Source of the DNA: Gordonia sp. 'Campus'
Lineage (GTDB): Bacteria; Actinomycetota; Actinomycetes; Mycobacteriales; Mycobacteriaceae
Length of the DNA stretch: 64,000 nt
Assembly: GCF_022206305.1 (NCBI RefSeq)
Contig: NZ_JAKOIW010000020.1
Span: 1 to 64,000, forward strand
Direction of reading: 5' to 3'
Shown here: positions 43,073-53,235 of the stretch, in pieces
Layout of the letters: each line of letters starts with the position of its first letter
How positions within the stretch are numbered: position 1 is the first letter of the stretch
Program-made: the position numbers and the translations under genes
The notes under the pieces: model-generated
Database searches by the model: none
What the model saw: only the letters and a program-made list of their open reading frames with translations
What the model was told of the DNA's origin: nothing

Positions 43073-43954
43073 ATGGAGGTCCGTCGCCTGAGATTGCTGC
43101 GCGAGTTCGCCGATCGCGAGTCCATCGGGGCGGTCGCCGACGCGATGCACATGACCCCGTCGGCGGTGTCCCAGCAGCTGAAGGTGCTTGCCGACGAGGC
43201 GGGCGTCGCGTTGTTCGAGCCGGACGGGCGTCGAATCCGGTTGACCGAGGCCGGACGCGCCCTGGTGCTGCGGGCCGACGACGTCATCGCGGCGGTGGAC
43301 CGCGCGCACGAGGAGATGTCGTCGTATCGGTCCGGCAAGGCACGGGTGCGGCTGGCGATGTTCCCGTCGGGGTCCACGCTGCTGCTGCCGTCGGTCCTCG
43401 ACATGGCGACCGAGTCGGGCATCGACGTGCATGCGGTGCATCTGGATGTCGGATACCACGACGCCGCACCGGCTCTCGCCGATTTCGATGTCGTCGTCAC
43501 GCACCGGGACGAGCGCACCCCGGCGGTCAATGTGCCACGCGTGCGGGTGACCGAGCTGATGCGTGAACCCGTCGACGTCATCGTCGCCGGCGACAACGAG
43601 CTGGCCGGCCGGGACGAGGTCGCGGTGACCGAACTGGCCGAACACGACTGGATCAGTGTGGAGGGTGGATTTCCGGTCGACGATGTGTTGCAGTCGATCT
43701 CGGCGGTGACGGGCGTCGCGCCCCGGGTCACCCAGCGGATGTTGGACTTCACCACCATCGAAGCGCTCGTGGCCGGTGGTCACGGCATCGCGCTGATGCC
43801 CAGGTTCGCGGTGCGCCATCCCGGGGTGAAACGGTTGGTGATCAAGGGGGTTCGCGCCGCCCGCGTCTACGAGGCGCTGTCCCGGCCACGATCCCGCTCG
43901 GCGGTGCAGCGGGTCGTCGAGCATCTCCAGACCGCGAGCGACGGCCGGGGCTGA
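43073..43954 (+). CDS. LysR-family transcription regulator
   Basis: This 293-residue regulator has an N-terminal winged HTH (RLRLLREFADRESIGAVADAMHMTPSAVSQQL) and the periplasmic-binding-like effector domain (about 90-285). Its start is fixed by the leaderless -10. Divergent from trx/EamA, so it may control the exporter through the sites at 42528 or 42945; effector unknown. Confidence 0.88.
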   Translation: MEVRRLRLLREFADRESIGAVADAMHMTPSAVSQQLKVLADEAGVALFEPDGRRIRLTEAGRALVLRADDVIAAVDRAHEEMSSYRSGKARVRLAMFPSGSTLLLPSVLDMATESGIDVHAVHLDVGYHDAAPALADFDVVVTHRDERTPAVNVPRVRVTELMREPVDVIVAGDNELAGRDEVAVTELAEHDWISVEGGFPVDDVLQSISAVTGVAPRVTQRMLDFTTIEALVAGGHGIALMPRFAVRHPGVKRLVIKGVRAARVYEALSRPRSRSAVQRVVEHLQTASDGRG

Positions 43955-43972
43955 GGCCGCAGACGCGGACAA

Positions 43973-43997
43973 CCCGGGGCGAGATGCTCGCCCCGGG
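43973..43997. terminator. Strong hairpin between convergent genes
   Basis: CCCGGGGCGAG and CTCGCCCCGGG form an 11-bp perfect stem with a 3-nt loop between the LysR stop and the acyl-CoA dehydrogenase stop; could terminate both. Confidence 0.8.
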
Positions 43998-44026
43998 CTG
44001 TCTCCGGTTGTCTCAGGCGCGGGTGG

Positions 44027-45178
44027 TCAGACGCCGAGGCTCTTGCCGACGATGTCCTTCATGATCTCGGTGGTGCCACCGAAGATCGTCTGGATGCGCG
44101 CGTCGGTGTAGGCGCGGGCGACGCGGTACTCGTTCATGTAGCCGTAGCCGCCGTGCAGCTGCAGGCAGCTGTCGATGACACGCTTGGCCAGTTCGGTGCA
44201 CCACCACTTGTTCTTCGAGGCGTCCACGGCATTCAGCTCGCCGTCGAGGACGCCCTGCAGGCAGCGGTCGATGTAGACCTCGGCGATGTCGAGCTCGGTG
44301 GCCATCTCGGCGAGGGTGAAGCGGTTGGCCTGGAAGGTGCCGATCGGACGACCGAAGGCCTTGCGGTCCTTGGTGTATTGCAGCGTCTCGTCGAAGATGG
44401 CGCGGGCGCCGGCGATGGCGCCGATGCCGATCGACAGGCGCTCCGACGGCAGGTTCTGCATGAGGTGGTAGAAGCCCATGCCCTCCTGGCCCAGCAGATT
44501 CTCGACCGGCACCCGCACGTCGTTGAAGTGCAGCTCGGCGGTGTCCTGTGCCTTGAGGCCCATCTTGTCGAGCTTGCGTCCGCGCTCGAAGCCCTCCATG
44601 CCGCGCTCGACGACGAGGAGTGAGAACGCCTTGTGGCCGGCCTCGGGATCCTGGTTGGTGCGGCAGACCACGACCACCAGGTCGGAGTTGATGCCCGACG
44701 AGATGAAGGTCTTGTTGCCGTTGAGGACGTAGTGGTCGCCCTCGAGCTTGGCCGACGTCTTGATGCCCGCGAGATCGGAGCCGGCACCCGGCTCGGTCAT
44801 GGCGACGGCGAGGATGGTCTCACCGGTCGCGATGCCCGGCATCCAGCGCTTCTTCTGCTCGTCATTGGCCAGGTGCACGAAATACGGTGCGACGACGTCG
44901 TTCTGGAGGCTCAGACCGGGAGCGGCGCCGTCGAACTTGGCGAACTCCTCGACGACGACGGCGTTGAACCGGAAGTCGTCCATCGCGCCGCCGCCGCCGT
45001 ACTCCTCGGGGATGTTGAAGCCGAGGAGGCCGGCCTCGCCCGCCTTCTTGAACGCATCGCGGTCGACCTGGCCGGCGCGCGTCCACTCCTCGGTGTACGG
45101 GGCGCATTCACGCTGCAGGAACTGACGCGCGGTGTCGCGCAGGGCTTCGTGCTCGGCTTCGAAGATGGTGCGTTTCAT
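44027..45178 (-). CDS. Acyl-CoA dehydrogenase
   Basis: This 383-residue FAD enzyme introduces the alpha-beta double bond of an acyl-CoA. AMTEPGAGSDLAGIKTSA binds flavin/substrate, DRKAFGRPIG is a second signature, and QLHGGYGYMNEYRVARAYTDAR carries the region of the catalytic base; IFGGTTEIMKDIVGKSLG is the standard end. It is the last gene of a thiolase-TetR-ACAD operon. Chain-length preference is not readable. Confidence 0.93.
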   Translation of the reverse strand: MKRTIFEAEHEALRDTARQFLQRECAPYTEEWTRAGQVDRDAFKKAGEAGLLGFNIPEEYGGGGAMDDFRFNAVVVEEFAKFDGAAPGLSLQNDVVAPYFVHLANDEQKKRWMPGIATGETILAVAMTEPGAGSDLAGIKTSAKLEGDHYVLNGNKTFISSGINSDLVVVVCRTNQDPEAGHKAFSLLVVERGMEGFERGRKLDKMGLKAQDTAELHFNDVRVPVENLLGQEGMGFYHLMQNLPSERLSIGIGAIAGARAIFDETLQYTKDRKAFGRPIGTFQANRFTLAEMATELDIAEVYIDRCLQGVLDGELNAVDASKNKWWCTELAKRVIDSCLQLHGGYGYMNEYRVARAYTDARIQTIFGGTTEIMKDIVGKSLGV

Positions 45179-45237
45179 GGGCTTTGCCTTTCGTGTCTGT
45201 CCCGGTGGTGCAGAGAGTCGATGGTGTTGCGGGTCGG

Positions 45238-45909
45238 TCAGTTGTCGTTCTCGGTGGTGTCCCGCGCGCCGACGACGCGTAGTGAGATCAACGCGTACGA
45301 CGCGGCGACCTCGGCGGGTGTGCGAGCACCCGACGGCCGATACCAGGTGGTGACCGCCTGGCACGCGCCGAAGAGATAGCGGAGGACGTCCTTGACGTCC
45401 TCGTCGAAGTGGAACTCGCCCGCCTCGACGCCGCGCGCGATGACGTCGGCGAGCAGGTTCTCGGTCTCGGTCCGCATCGCGACATAGGGTTCGCGGCGCG
45501 GGTCCTCGACGTCGAGGTGGCGGAATTCGCTTGCCACGCTCGCGAGTTCGAGATCGCTGGTCATGTGCAGGACGATCGATTCGATGGCATTGGACAACTG
45601 CTCGCTCGGTGTCCGGCCCGATTCGATCGCGGCACCCACCCACGCCAGAACCGAGGTCATGGCCGCCTCGAGCAGTTCGACGAGGATGCCGAGCTTGTTG
45701 TCGTGGTGGTAGTAGAGCGTCGGCAGCGACACCCCGGCGCGCGAGGCGATGTCGCGGATCGAGGTGCCGTGGTAACCGCGTTCGTAGAAGGCGTGTTTGG
45801 CCGCGACGAGGGTGGCCGGCAGCGGCACGGGCTCGCGCCGCCGCCAGTCCAGGCCCTCGGTTTCGATCGTCAGCTTCCGTGCGGGAGCCGTCTTGGCGGC
45901 GTCAGACAC
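45238..45909 (-). CDS. TetR-family regulator of the thiolase-dehydrogenase operon
   Basis: This 223-residue repressor has its HTH at about residues 35-80 (YERGYHGTSIRDIASRAGVSLPTLYYHHDNK) after a 30-residue N-terminal arm, and a helical ligand domain. Its GTG start lies inside the thiolase's last codons (8-nt overlap), so it is made from the operon it probably represses. An acyl-CoA is the likely inducer, by analogy with other TetR regulators in fatty-acid or sterol degradation. Confidence 0.88.
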   Translation of the reverse strand: MSDAAKTAPARKLTIETEGLDWRRREPVPLPATLVAAKHAFYERGYHGTSIRDIASRAGVSLPTLYYHHDNKLGILVELLEAAMTSVLAWVGAAIESGRTPSEQLSNAIESIVLHMTSDLELASVASEFRHLDVEDPRREPYVAMRTETENLLADVIARGVEAGEFHFDEDVKDVLRYLFGACQAVTTWYRPSGARTPAEVAASYALISLRVVGARDTTENDN

Positions 45910-47095
45910 GTTCGATGATGGTGGCGTTCGCCATGCCCGCGCCCTCGCACATGGTCTGCAGGCCGTAGCGCCCGCCGGTGGCCTCGAGATGGTTGACGAG
46001 CGTTCCGAGCAGGCGCGTGCCCGACGATCCGAGCGCGTGGCCCAGCGCGATGGCGCCACCGCGCGGGTTCAGCTTGGCGGGGTCGGCACCGAACTCGTGT
46101 GCCCAGGCCATCGGCACCGAGGCGAAGGCCTCGTTGACCTCGTAGGCGTCGAGATCGTCGATGGACAGACCCGAACGCTCGAGGATCTTGTGCGTGGCCG
46201 GGATCGGTGCGGTCAGCATGAAGATCGGGTCGTCGCCAGCCACGGAGAACGAGTGGAACCGGGCCCGGGGCGTGAGGCCGAGCTTCGAGGCCATCGTGTC
46301 GCTCATGATGAGGGCGCCCGATGCCCCGTCGGTGAGCGGGGAGGAGTTGCCCGGCGTGATGTGCCAGTTGATCTCCGGGAAGCGCTGCGCGAAGTCCTCG
46401 CTGTAGAACGACGGCTTGAGGCCCGACAGGCCTTCGGGCGTGGTGGACGCACGCACGGTCTCGTCGGTCGAGTGGGTGAAGGTCTTGCCGTCGGCGTCGG
46501 CGACCTCGATGGGCAGGATCTCCCGATCGAAGAAGCCCTCGGCGGCCGCCGCTGCGGCCCGCTGGTGGGACTGCGCCGCGAACGCGTCGAGCGCCTCGCG
46601 GTCGAACTTCCACTTGGCCGCGACCAGTTCCGCCGAGATGCCCTGTCCGACGAGGCCGTCGGGGTATCGGGCGGCGATGCTCGGTCCGTACGGGCTGCGG
46701 CCGGCGGTGGTGAACCCCATGGGAACGCGGCTCATCGACTCGACCCCGGCGGCGATCACCACGTCGTAGGCGCCGGCGATGATGCCCTGCGCGGCGAAGT
46801 GGGCGGCCTGCTGGCTCGAACCGCACTGGCGGTCGACGGTCGTCGCGGGTACCGACTCCGGGAAACCGGCCGACAGCAGCGCTGTACGCGAGATGTTGAG
46901 TGCTTGTTCGCCGGCCTGCCCGACGCAGCCGCCGATGACGTCGTCGACGATCGCCGGATCGATGTCGTTGCGCTCGATCAGGGACCGCAGCACCTGGGCC
47001 AGCAGCTCGACGGGCTTGGTCTCCGACAGCGCGCCGCCGGGCTTGCCCTTTCCGGAGGCGAGGCGGACGACGTCGACGATGACGGCTTCGGGCAT
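45902..47095 (-). CDS. Acetyl-CoA C-acyltransferase (thiolase)
   Basis: This 397-residue thiolase cleaves 3-ketoacyl-CoA to acetyl-CoA and a shortened acyl-CoA. The nucleophile is C91 in DRQCGSSQQ; NEAFA, the His in GGAIALGHALGSSGTR and the Cys in CEGAGMANA complete the active site. It is the promoter-proximal gene of the operon, with GAGAGGA as ribosome-binding site. Thiolase plus ACAD suggests breakdown of a branched or alicyclic acid; hydratase and hydroxyacyl dehydrogenase are not here. Confidence 0.93.
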   Translation of the reverse strand: MPEAVIVDVVRLASGKGKPGGALSETKPVELLAQVLRSLIERNDIDPAIVDDVIGGCVGQAGEQALNISRTALLSAGFPESVPATTVDRQCGSSQQAAHFAAQGIIAGAYDVVIAAGVESMSRVPMGFTTAGRSPYGPSIAARYPDGLVGQGISAELVAAKWKFDREALDAFAAQSHQRAAAAAAEGFFDREILPIEVADADGKTFTHSTDETVRASTTPEGLSGLKPSFYSEDFAQRFPEINWHITPGNSSPLTDGASGALIMSDTMASKLGLTPRARFHSFSVAGDDPIFMLTAPIPATHKILERSGLSIDDLDAYEVNEAFASVPMAWAHEFGADPAKLNPRGGAIALGHALGSSGTRLLGTLVNHLEATGGRYGLQTMCEGAGMANATIIERV

Positions 47096-47159
47096 GAGGG
47101 TTCCTCTCGGGCGTGGCGTACGTCGGATCGACGCGCGGCATGGCGCGCATCACTTTATC

Positions 47160-47171
47160 TAACGATCGTTA
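47160..47171. promoter_or_regulatory. TetR-type operator of the thiolase operon
   Basis: A perfect 12-bp palindrome, TAACGATCGTTA, 65 nt before the thiolase start and just upstream of nothing else transcribed rightward. Likely bound by the TetR protein encoded within the operon. Confidence 0.65.
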
Positions 47172-47233
47172 TACCGGTGTAGCATGCTCGCGTGCGAGGA
47201 ATCAACCAGGTGGAGAGAATTCGGGCACGCCGA

Positions 47234-47264
47234 CATCCCCGCCCGGATGGTCCGGGCGGGGATG
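47234..47264 (-). terminator. 14-bp hairpin after the Abm monooxygenase gene
   Basis: CATCCCCGCCCGGA pairs perfectly with TCCGGGCGGGGATG across a TGG loop, 10 nt past the stop at 47275. Confidence 0.85.
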
Positions 47265-47274
47265 TGGACGTGTC

Positions 47275-47595
47275 TCAGATGGCGCCCTTGTCGGCGTCGC
47301 CGGCGGGGACCGGGGTGAAGGTCTTCACGTCGAGGGGTCCGGCCAGCAGGCCGCCGATGGCCTTGCCGAGTTCGGTCAGGGCCGGGGCGCCGCCGTGGGT
47401 GGCCAGAGCCTCCATCGACTCCCAACGCTCGATCATCACGAGGTCGGTCGAGTCGCCGGTGGCCTCGTTCAACGCGTACTTGACGCAACCCGGCTCGGCA
47501 TGGACCTGGGGGATCGCGGCGAGAACCGCATCCCGGACTGCCTGCTCCTCACCGGGTTTCGGGGAGATGGTGGCGACGACGATCACTTCGGACAT
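47275..47595 (-). CDS. ABM-domain monooxygenase (YgiN-like)
   Basis: This 106-residue dimeric alpha-beta barrel protein of the antibiotic biosynthesis monooxygenase superfamily has the start EVIVVATISPKPGEEQAVRDA and the motif EPGCVKYALNEA followed by MIERWESMEALATH. Members oxidise quinols or aromatic polyketides, or degrade haem. It lies downstream of the LLM oxidoreductase in the same direction, 125 nt apart. Confidence 0.85.
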   Translation of the reverse strand: MSEVIVVATISPKPGEEQAVRDAVLAAIPQVHAEPGCVKYALNEATGDSTDLVMIERWESMEALATHGGAPALTELGKAIGGLLAGPLDVKTFTPVPAGDADKGAI

Positions 47596-47720
47596 GCGGC
47601 TTGCTCCGTTCGCGGGGTCGAGAGTGGGGATCTGGAGATGATGCCGGCCGACGACACCGGACACCCCGGTGACGTTAGATCAGCCGGTCCTCTCGATGTG
47701 GCGATTTCGTGCGCGCGCCG

Positions 47721-48740
47721 TCACCGCCAGCCGAGCGCAGGTGCCACGTGGGTGAGGATCGACTCGAGAACGTGGGCGTTGTAGTCGACGCCGAGCTGGT
47801 TGGGCACGGTGAGCAGCAGGGTGTCGGCGGCGGCGATCGCCTCGTCCTCGCGGAGCTGCTCGATCAGCTTGTCCGGCTCGTCGGCATAGCTCCGCCCGAA
47901 CCGGGCGACGCTGTTGTCGATGACACCGACCTGGTCGGACTCGGACCCGCCGCGCCCGAAGTAGGCGCGGTCGCGGTCGTCGACGATCGCGAAGATGCTG
48001 CGACTCACGGACACTCGTGGCTCACGCGGATGTCCTGCGTCGGCCCATGCCTTGCGGAACCGCTGGATCTGCTCGGCCTGCAACTGGTGGAAGGGCACCC
48101 CGGTGTCCTCGGTCAGCAGCGTCGAACTCATGAGGTTCATGCCCTGTTGCGCCGTCCATTCCGCGGTCGCACGCGTACCGGCACCCCACCAGATCCGGTC
48201 GCGGAGACCGGGTGACTGGGGCTCGATGGGCAGCAGGCCCGGGGGATTGGGGAACATCGGGCGGGGGTTGGGTGTCGCGAAGCCGCCGCCCTCGATGACC
48301 CGCAGGAACACCTCGGTGTGCTGACGCGCCATGTCGGCGTCGGTCGAGCCCTCCGGCGGGACGTATCCGAAGTACTTGTAACCGTCGATGACCTGCTCGG
48401 GCGATCCCCGGCTGATGCCGAGCTGGAGCCTGCCCTCGGCGATCAGGTCGGCGGACCCCGCATCCTCGGCCATGTACAGCGGGTTCTCGTAGCGCATGTC
48501 GATGACGCCGGTACCGATCTCGATACGACTCGTCTTCGCGCCGATCGCAGCCAACAGCGGGAACGGCGAGGCGAGCTGGCGCGCGAAGTGGTGCACCCGG
48601 AAGTAGGCGCCGTCGGCACCGAGCTCCTCGGCCGCGACCGCCAGGTCGATCGACTGCAGCAAGGTGTCCGCGCCGGTGCGGACCGCAGAACCGTGGGCGT
48701 CGGACCAGTGCCCGAACGACAGGAAACCGATGTTCTTCAT
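47721..48740 (-). CDS. LLM-class flavin-dependent oxidoreductase
   Basis: This 339-residue luciferase-like TIM-barrel enzyme uses FMNH2 or F420. FRVHHFARQLASPFPLL, TGVIDMRYENPLYMAEDAGSADLI and LGISRGSPEQVIDGY are typical. Substrate unknown. It lies next to a monooxygenase gene, which may point to a shared catabolic or detoxifying role. Confidence 0.85.
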   Translation of the reverse strand: MKNIGFLSFGHWSDAHGSAVRTGADTLLQSIDLAVAAEELGADGAYFRVHHFARQLASPFPLLAAIGAKTSRIEIGTGVIDMRYENPLYMAEDAGSADLIAEGRLQLGISRGSPEQVIDGYKYFGYVPPEGSTDADMARQHTEVFLRVIEGGGFATPNPRPMFPNPPGLLPIEPQSPGLRDRIWWGAGTRATAEWTAQQGMNLMSSTLLTEDTGVPFHQLQAEQIQRFRKAWADAGHPREPRVSVSRSIFAIVDDRDRAYFGRGGSESDQVGVIDNSVARFGRSYADEPDKLIEQLREDEAIAAADTLLLTVPNQLGVDYNAHVLESILTHVAPALGWR

Positions 48741-48787
48741 GATCGGTAAATGATACTCCGGTCCGTTTTGTTCCGCGGTGCCGTTAT

Positions 48788-48824
48788 GTCCCGCTGATCA
48801 GATCGGGAATCTGGTCAGCGGGAC
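48788..48824 (-). terminator. Long hairpin after leuA
   Basis: GTCCCGCTGA-t-CAGAT pairs with ATCTG-g-TCAGCGGGAC (15 of 16 positions), 29 nt past the leuA stop. Confidence 0.8.
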
Positions 48825-48852
48825 GGAACAGCTCAGCGGGAGTGCGGGGAGC

Positions 48853-50777
<1,925 letters not shown>

Positions 50778-50819
50778 TCAGACCCCGCCGCGGCAACCGA
50801 GGAGGAGTGCGCGCTGCAT
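50778..50819 (-). CDS. leuL: leuA leader peptide (MQRALLLGCRGGV)
   Basis: This 13-codon ORF has three successive CTC leucine codons, ends TGA 74 nt before leuA, and starts 7 nt after a TACAGT box. Ribosome stalling at the Leu run when leucyl-tRNA is scarce would favour the antiterminator. Such leader peptides are known before actinobacterial leuA. Confidence 0.8.
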   Translation of the reverse strand: MQRALLLGCRGGV

Positions 50820-50826
50820 GCGCTTG

Positions 50827-50855
50827 ACTGTACTCCCCGGTGCCGGGGTGACCAA
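50827..50855 (-). promoter_or_regulatory. Promoter of the leuA leader
   Basis: -35 TTGGTC (50855-50850), 17-bp spacer, -10 TACAGT (50832-50827), then 7 nt to the leader ATG. Confidence 0.7.
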
Positions 50856-50879
50856 AGCTGCAGGTCGACGGCAGATTCC

Positions 50880-50900
50880 CACCCCCCTCTTCGGGGGGTG
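50880..50900. other. 8-bp hairpin in the leuA-MFS divergent region
   Basis: CACCCCCC pairs with GGGGGGTG across TCTTC, between the leu promoter and the MFS gene. Role unknown; it could shape the 5' leader of the MFS transcript or insulate the two promoters. Confidence 0.5.
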
Positions 50901-51059
50901 CCACGAACGTCGGTCGCCTCCCAGACTGTGAAATGCCTCTCAGTCGAACGTTGTGGTGATCTTCACCATCCCCGACAACGACCGGGGTATCGGGACCAGT
51001 GCCCGAGCACGACGAGCCGCCCACCCCACGCGGCCGCATGCAGAAAGGGATCAACGCCA

Positions 51060-52466
51060 GTGACGACCATCCCCGCCGAGCCGCCGGTCATCGAACCGCC
51101 CGAGCACAAACGCACGAGTCTCCGCCGTGTGGCGGCTGCGAGCTCGATCGGCACCACGATCGAGTTCTACGACTTCTTCATCTACGGCACCGCGGCCGCC
51201 CTGGTGTTCCCCACCGTGTTCTTCCCCGCGGCCGACGACGTGACCGGCACGATCGCCTCGTTCGCTACCTTCGCCGTGGCCTTCTTCGCACGGCCGGTCG
51301 GCGCGATGCTCTTCGGACACTTCGGTGACCGGATCGGCCGAAAGCGCACCCTGGTGTGGACCCTGCTGATCATGGGCCTCGCGACGGTCGCCATCGGACT
51401 CCTCCCCGGTTATGAGACCGGGGTCTTCGGGTTCGCCGAGTCGGGTATCGGTATCGCCGCGCCGATCCTCCTCGTGTTCCTGCGGTTCCTGCAGGGCTTC
51501 GCCGTCGGAGGTGAATGGGCGGGCGCAACGCTTCTCACCGCCGAGTACGCGCCGCAGGGCAAGAGGGGTCTGTATGCGATGTTCCCGCAGCTCGGACCGG
51601 CCTTCGCCTTCTTCTTGTCGAGCCTGACCTTCCTGATCGCGAGTCTGACGCTGGGCGAGACCAGTTCGGCCTTCCTCGACTACGGCTGGCGGGTTCCGTT
51701 CATCCTGTCCTTCGCTCTCGTCGCCGTCGGATTGTGGGTTCGCCTCGCCGTCGCGGAGACGCCGGTGTTCCGGGAAGCGCAGCAGCGCAAGGAGAACGGC
51801 GTCGGGGCGGCCGACGGCCCCGCGCTCCCGTTCCTCGATGCGTTCCGTCACCAGTGGCGCGAGATCCTCATCGCCGGTGGCGCGCTCGCGAGCCTGTTCT
51901 CGCTCTTCTACATGGGCACCGCATTCCTCACGAACTACGGCACCAAGTCGCTGGAGTTGTCCCGGACCTTCGTGCTGAGTGCGGGGATGTGTGCGGCCGT
52001 GGTGTTCGGTCTGTCGACCGCGGCGTCGGCAGTGTGGTCTGACCGGGTCGGTCGTCGTCGCGTCATCCTCACCTCGTGCGCCATCGCGATCCCGTGGTCG
52101 CTGGTGCTGTTCCCGATCCTCGAGATCGGCGGCGGTCTCGCGTTCGTCGTCGGGCTCCTCGGGACGCTGCTCATCTTCGGCATCGCCTACGGGCCTGCGG
52201 GCGCCCTGTTGCCCGAACTGTTCGAGGCGCGATACCGGTACACCGGCGCGGGCATGGGCTACAACCTCGCCGGCATCCTCGGCGGCGCCATCCCGCCGTT
52301 GATCGCCGCTCCGCTGATCGCCGGTCCCGGCGCCATCTGGGTGGGTGTCCTGCTCGCCGGACTGTCCGCACTCAGCGTGGTGTGCACGATCATGATCGTC
52401 GAGACCAAGGACAAGACGATGCGTGCGGTCGAACACCGCGGCGAGGACGCCGAACTCGTCGGCTGA
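51060..52466 (+). CDS. MFS transporter, metabolite:H+ symporter family
   Basis: This 468-residue transporter has 12 helices. The start ASSIGTTIEFYDFFIYG and the loop GHFGDRIGRKRTL are the signatures of the MHS family (shikimate, ketoglutarate, proline/betaine uptake), and RFLQGFAVGGEWAGA is also diagnostic. GTG 51060 is taken because AAGGGA lies 9 nt upstream. Substrate unknown. Confidence 0.9.
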   Translation: MTTIPAEPPVIEPPEHKRTSLRRVAAASSIGTTIEFYDFFIYGTAAALVFPTVFFPAADDVTGTIASFATFAVAFFARPVGAMLFGHFGDRIGRKRTLVWTLLIMGLATVAIGLLPGYETGVFGFAESGIGIAAPILLVFLRFLQGFAVGGEWAGATLLTAEYAPQGKRGLYAMFPQLGPAFAFFLSSLTFLIASLTLGETSSAFLDYGWRVPFILSFALVAVGLWVRLAVAETPVFREAQQRKENGVGAADGPALPFLDAFRHQWREILIAGGALASLFSLFYMGTAFLTNYGTKSLELSRTFVLSAGMCAAVVFGLSTAASAVWSDRVGRRRVILTSCAIAIPWSLVLFPILEIGGGLAFVVGLLGTLLIFGIAYGPAGALLPELFEARYRYTGAGMGYNLAGILGGAIPPLIAAPLIAGPGAIWVGVLLAGLSALSVVCTIMIVETKDKTMRAVEHRGEDAELVG

Positions 52467-52508
52467 CGTGCCGGGCTCGAACCCTGGCGCCGCCCCCGCA
52501 GAATTCCA

Positions 52509-52586
52509 CCCCTGAAATCCGCCCTCCCGAGGAGGACCGACGACATATCGTCGTCGGAGCCTCCCGGGAGGGCGCATTTCAGGGGC
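52509..52586. repeat. Three-stem palindrome, copy 2
   Basis: Outer arms 52509-52525 and 52569-52585 pair at 16 of 17 positions; the core CGACGACATATCGTCGTCG is at 52538-52556, identical to copy 1 in reverse complement. The middle stem here is GGAGG/CCTCC, different in sequence from copy 1 but still paired. It lies between the convergent stops of the MFS and nitroreductase genes. Confidence 0.85.
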
Positions 52587-52615
52587 GGATTCAGGCGGGT
52601 CCGGGGCTGAGCGAG

Positions 52616-53194
52616 TCAGGTGGTAGGCAGCTCCGGGAAGGCCGGTGTTCCCCACTGCCCGGCGAAGGCGACCTCATCGAGGGGTAGGCGGGTTCGGGGC
52701 TTCTCGTCGCGCGCGCGGATGTCATCGGGTAGCGACGACGGCTCGGCCAGCGCACCGATGCCGAGCAGCACCAGCGGCCTCTGGCCGGCGGGGATGCCGA
52801 AGGCGTCGCGCGCGGCCTCGGCGTCGAACCCGGCCATCGGATGCGCGTTGAAACCCAGTGCCTGCGCCTGCAGGATCATCTGCCCGACGGCCAGCCCGCA
52901 GTCCACCGCGGCATAGGTGTCCGCCTTGGCGTCGTCGGGATCTTCGGTGGTGCACACCAGGATCAGAGCTGCCGACCGTGGCGCCCACCCCGCGTTACCC
53001 CGGGTCAGGATGCCGGTCAGGGCCGCGAAGGTCGGGTCATCGCGGCGTCCGACGACGAACCGCACCGGCTGCATGCGGCCCCACGTCGGAGCCCACCGGC
53101 CGGCGTCGACGATGGTCGCCACGTCGTCGACGGAGATGGATGCGGTCGGGTCGTAGCCGCGGGCGCTCCACCGGCCCGAGATCAGTTCGTGCAT
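52616..53194 (-). CDS. Nitroreductase-family protein
   Basis: This 192-residue FMN-dependent NAD(P)H oxidoreductase has SGRWSARGYDPTASIS at the start, AGRWAPTWGRMQP and GLAVGQMILQAQALGFNAHPMAGFD in the core. It may reduce nitroaromatics or quinones. The ATG at 53194 follows a TACCCT box (53207-53202) by 7 nt. Confidence 0.88.
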   Translation of the reverse strand: MHELISGRWSARGYDPTASISVDDVATIVDAGRWAPTWGRMQPVRFVVGRRDDPTFAALTGILTRGNAGWAPRSAALILVCTTEDPDDAKADTYAAVDCGLAVGQMILQAQALGFNAHPMAGFDAEAARDAFGIPAGQRPLVLLGIGALAEPSSLPDDIRARDEKPRTRLPLDEVAFAGQWGTPAFPELPTT

Positions 53195-53201
53195 CCGCCC
53201 G

Positions 53202-53207
53202 AGGGTA
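53202..53207 (-). promoter_or_regulatory. -10 box of the nitroreductase gene
   Basis: TACCCT on the minus strand, 7 nt before the ATG at 53194. It lies only 29 nt past the stop of the upstream MFS gene. Confidence 0.55.
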
Positions 53208-53235
53208 GCCGCGCCGCCGAACCCGGCGGTGGGGG

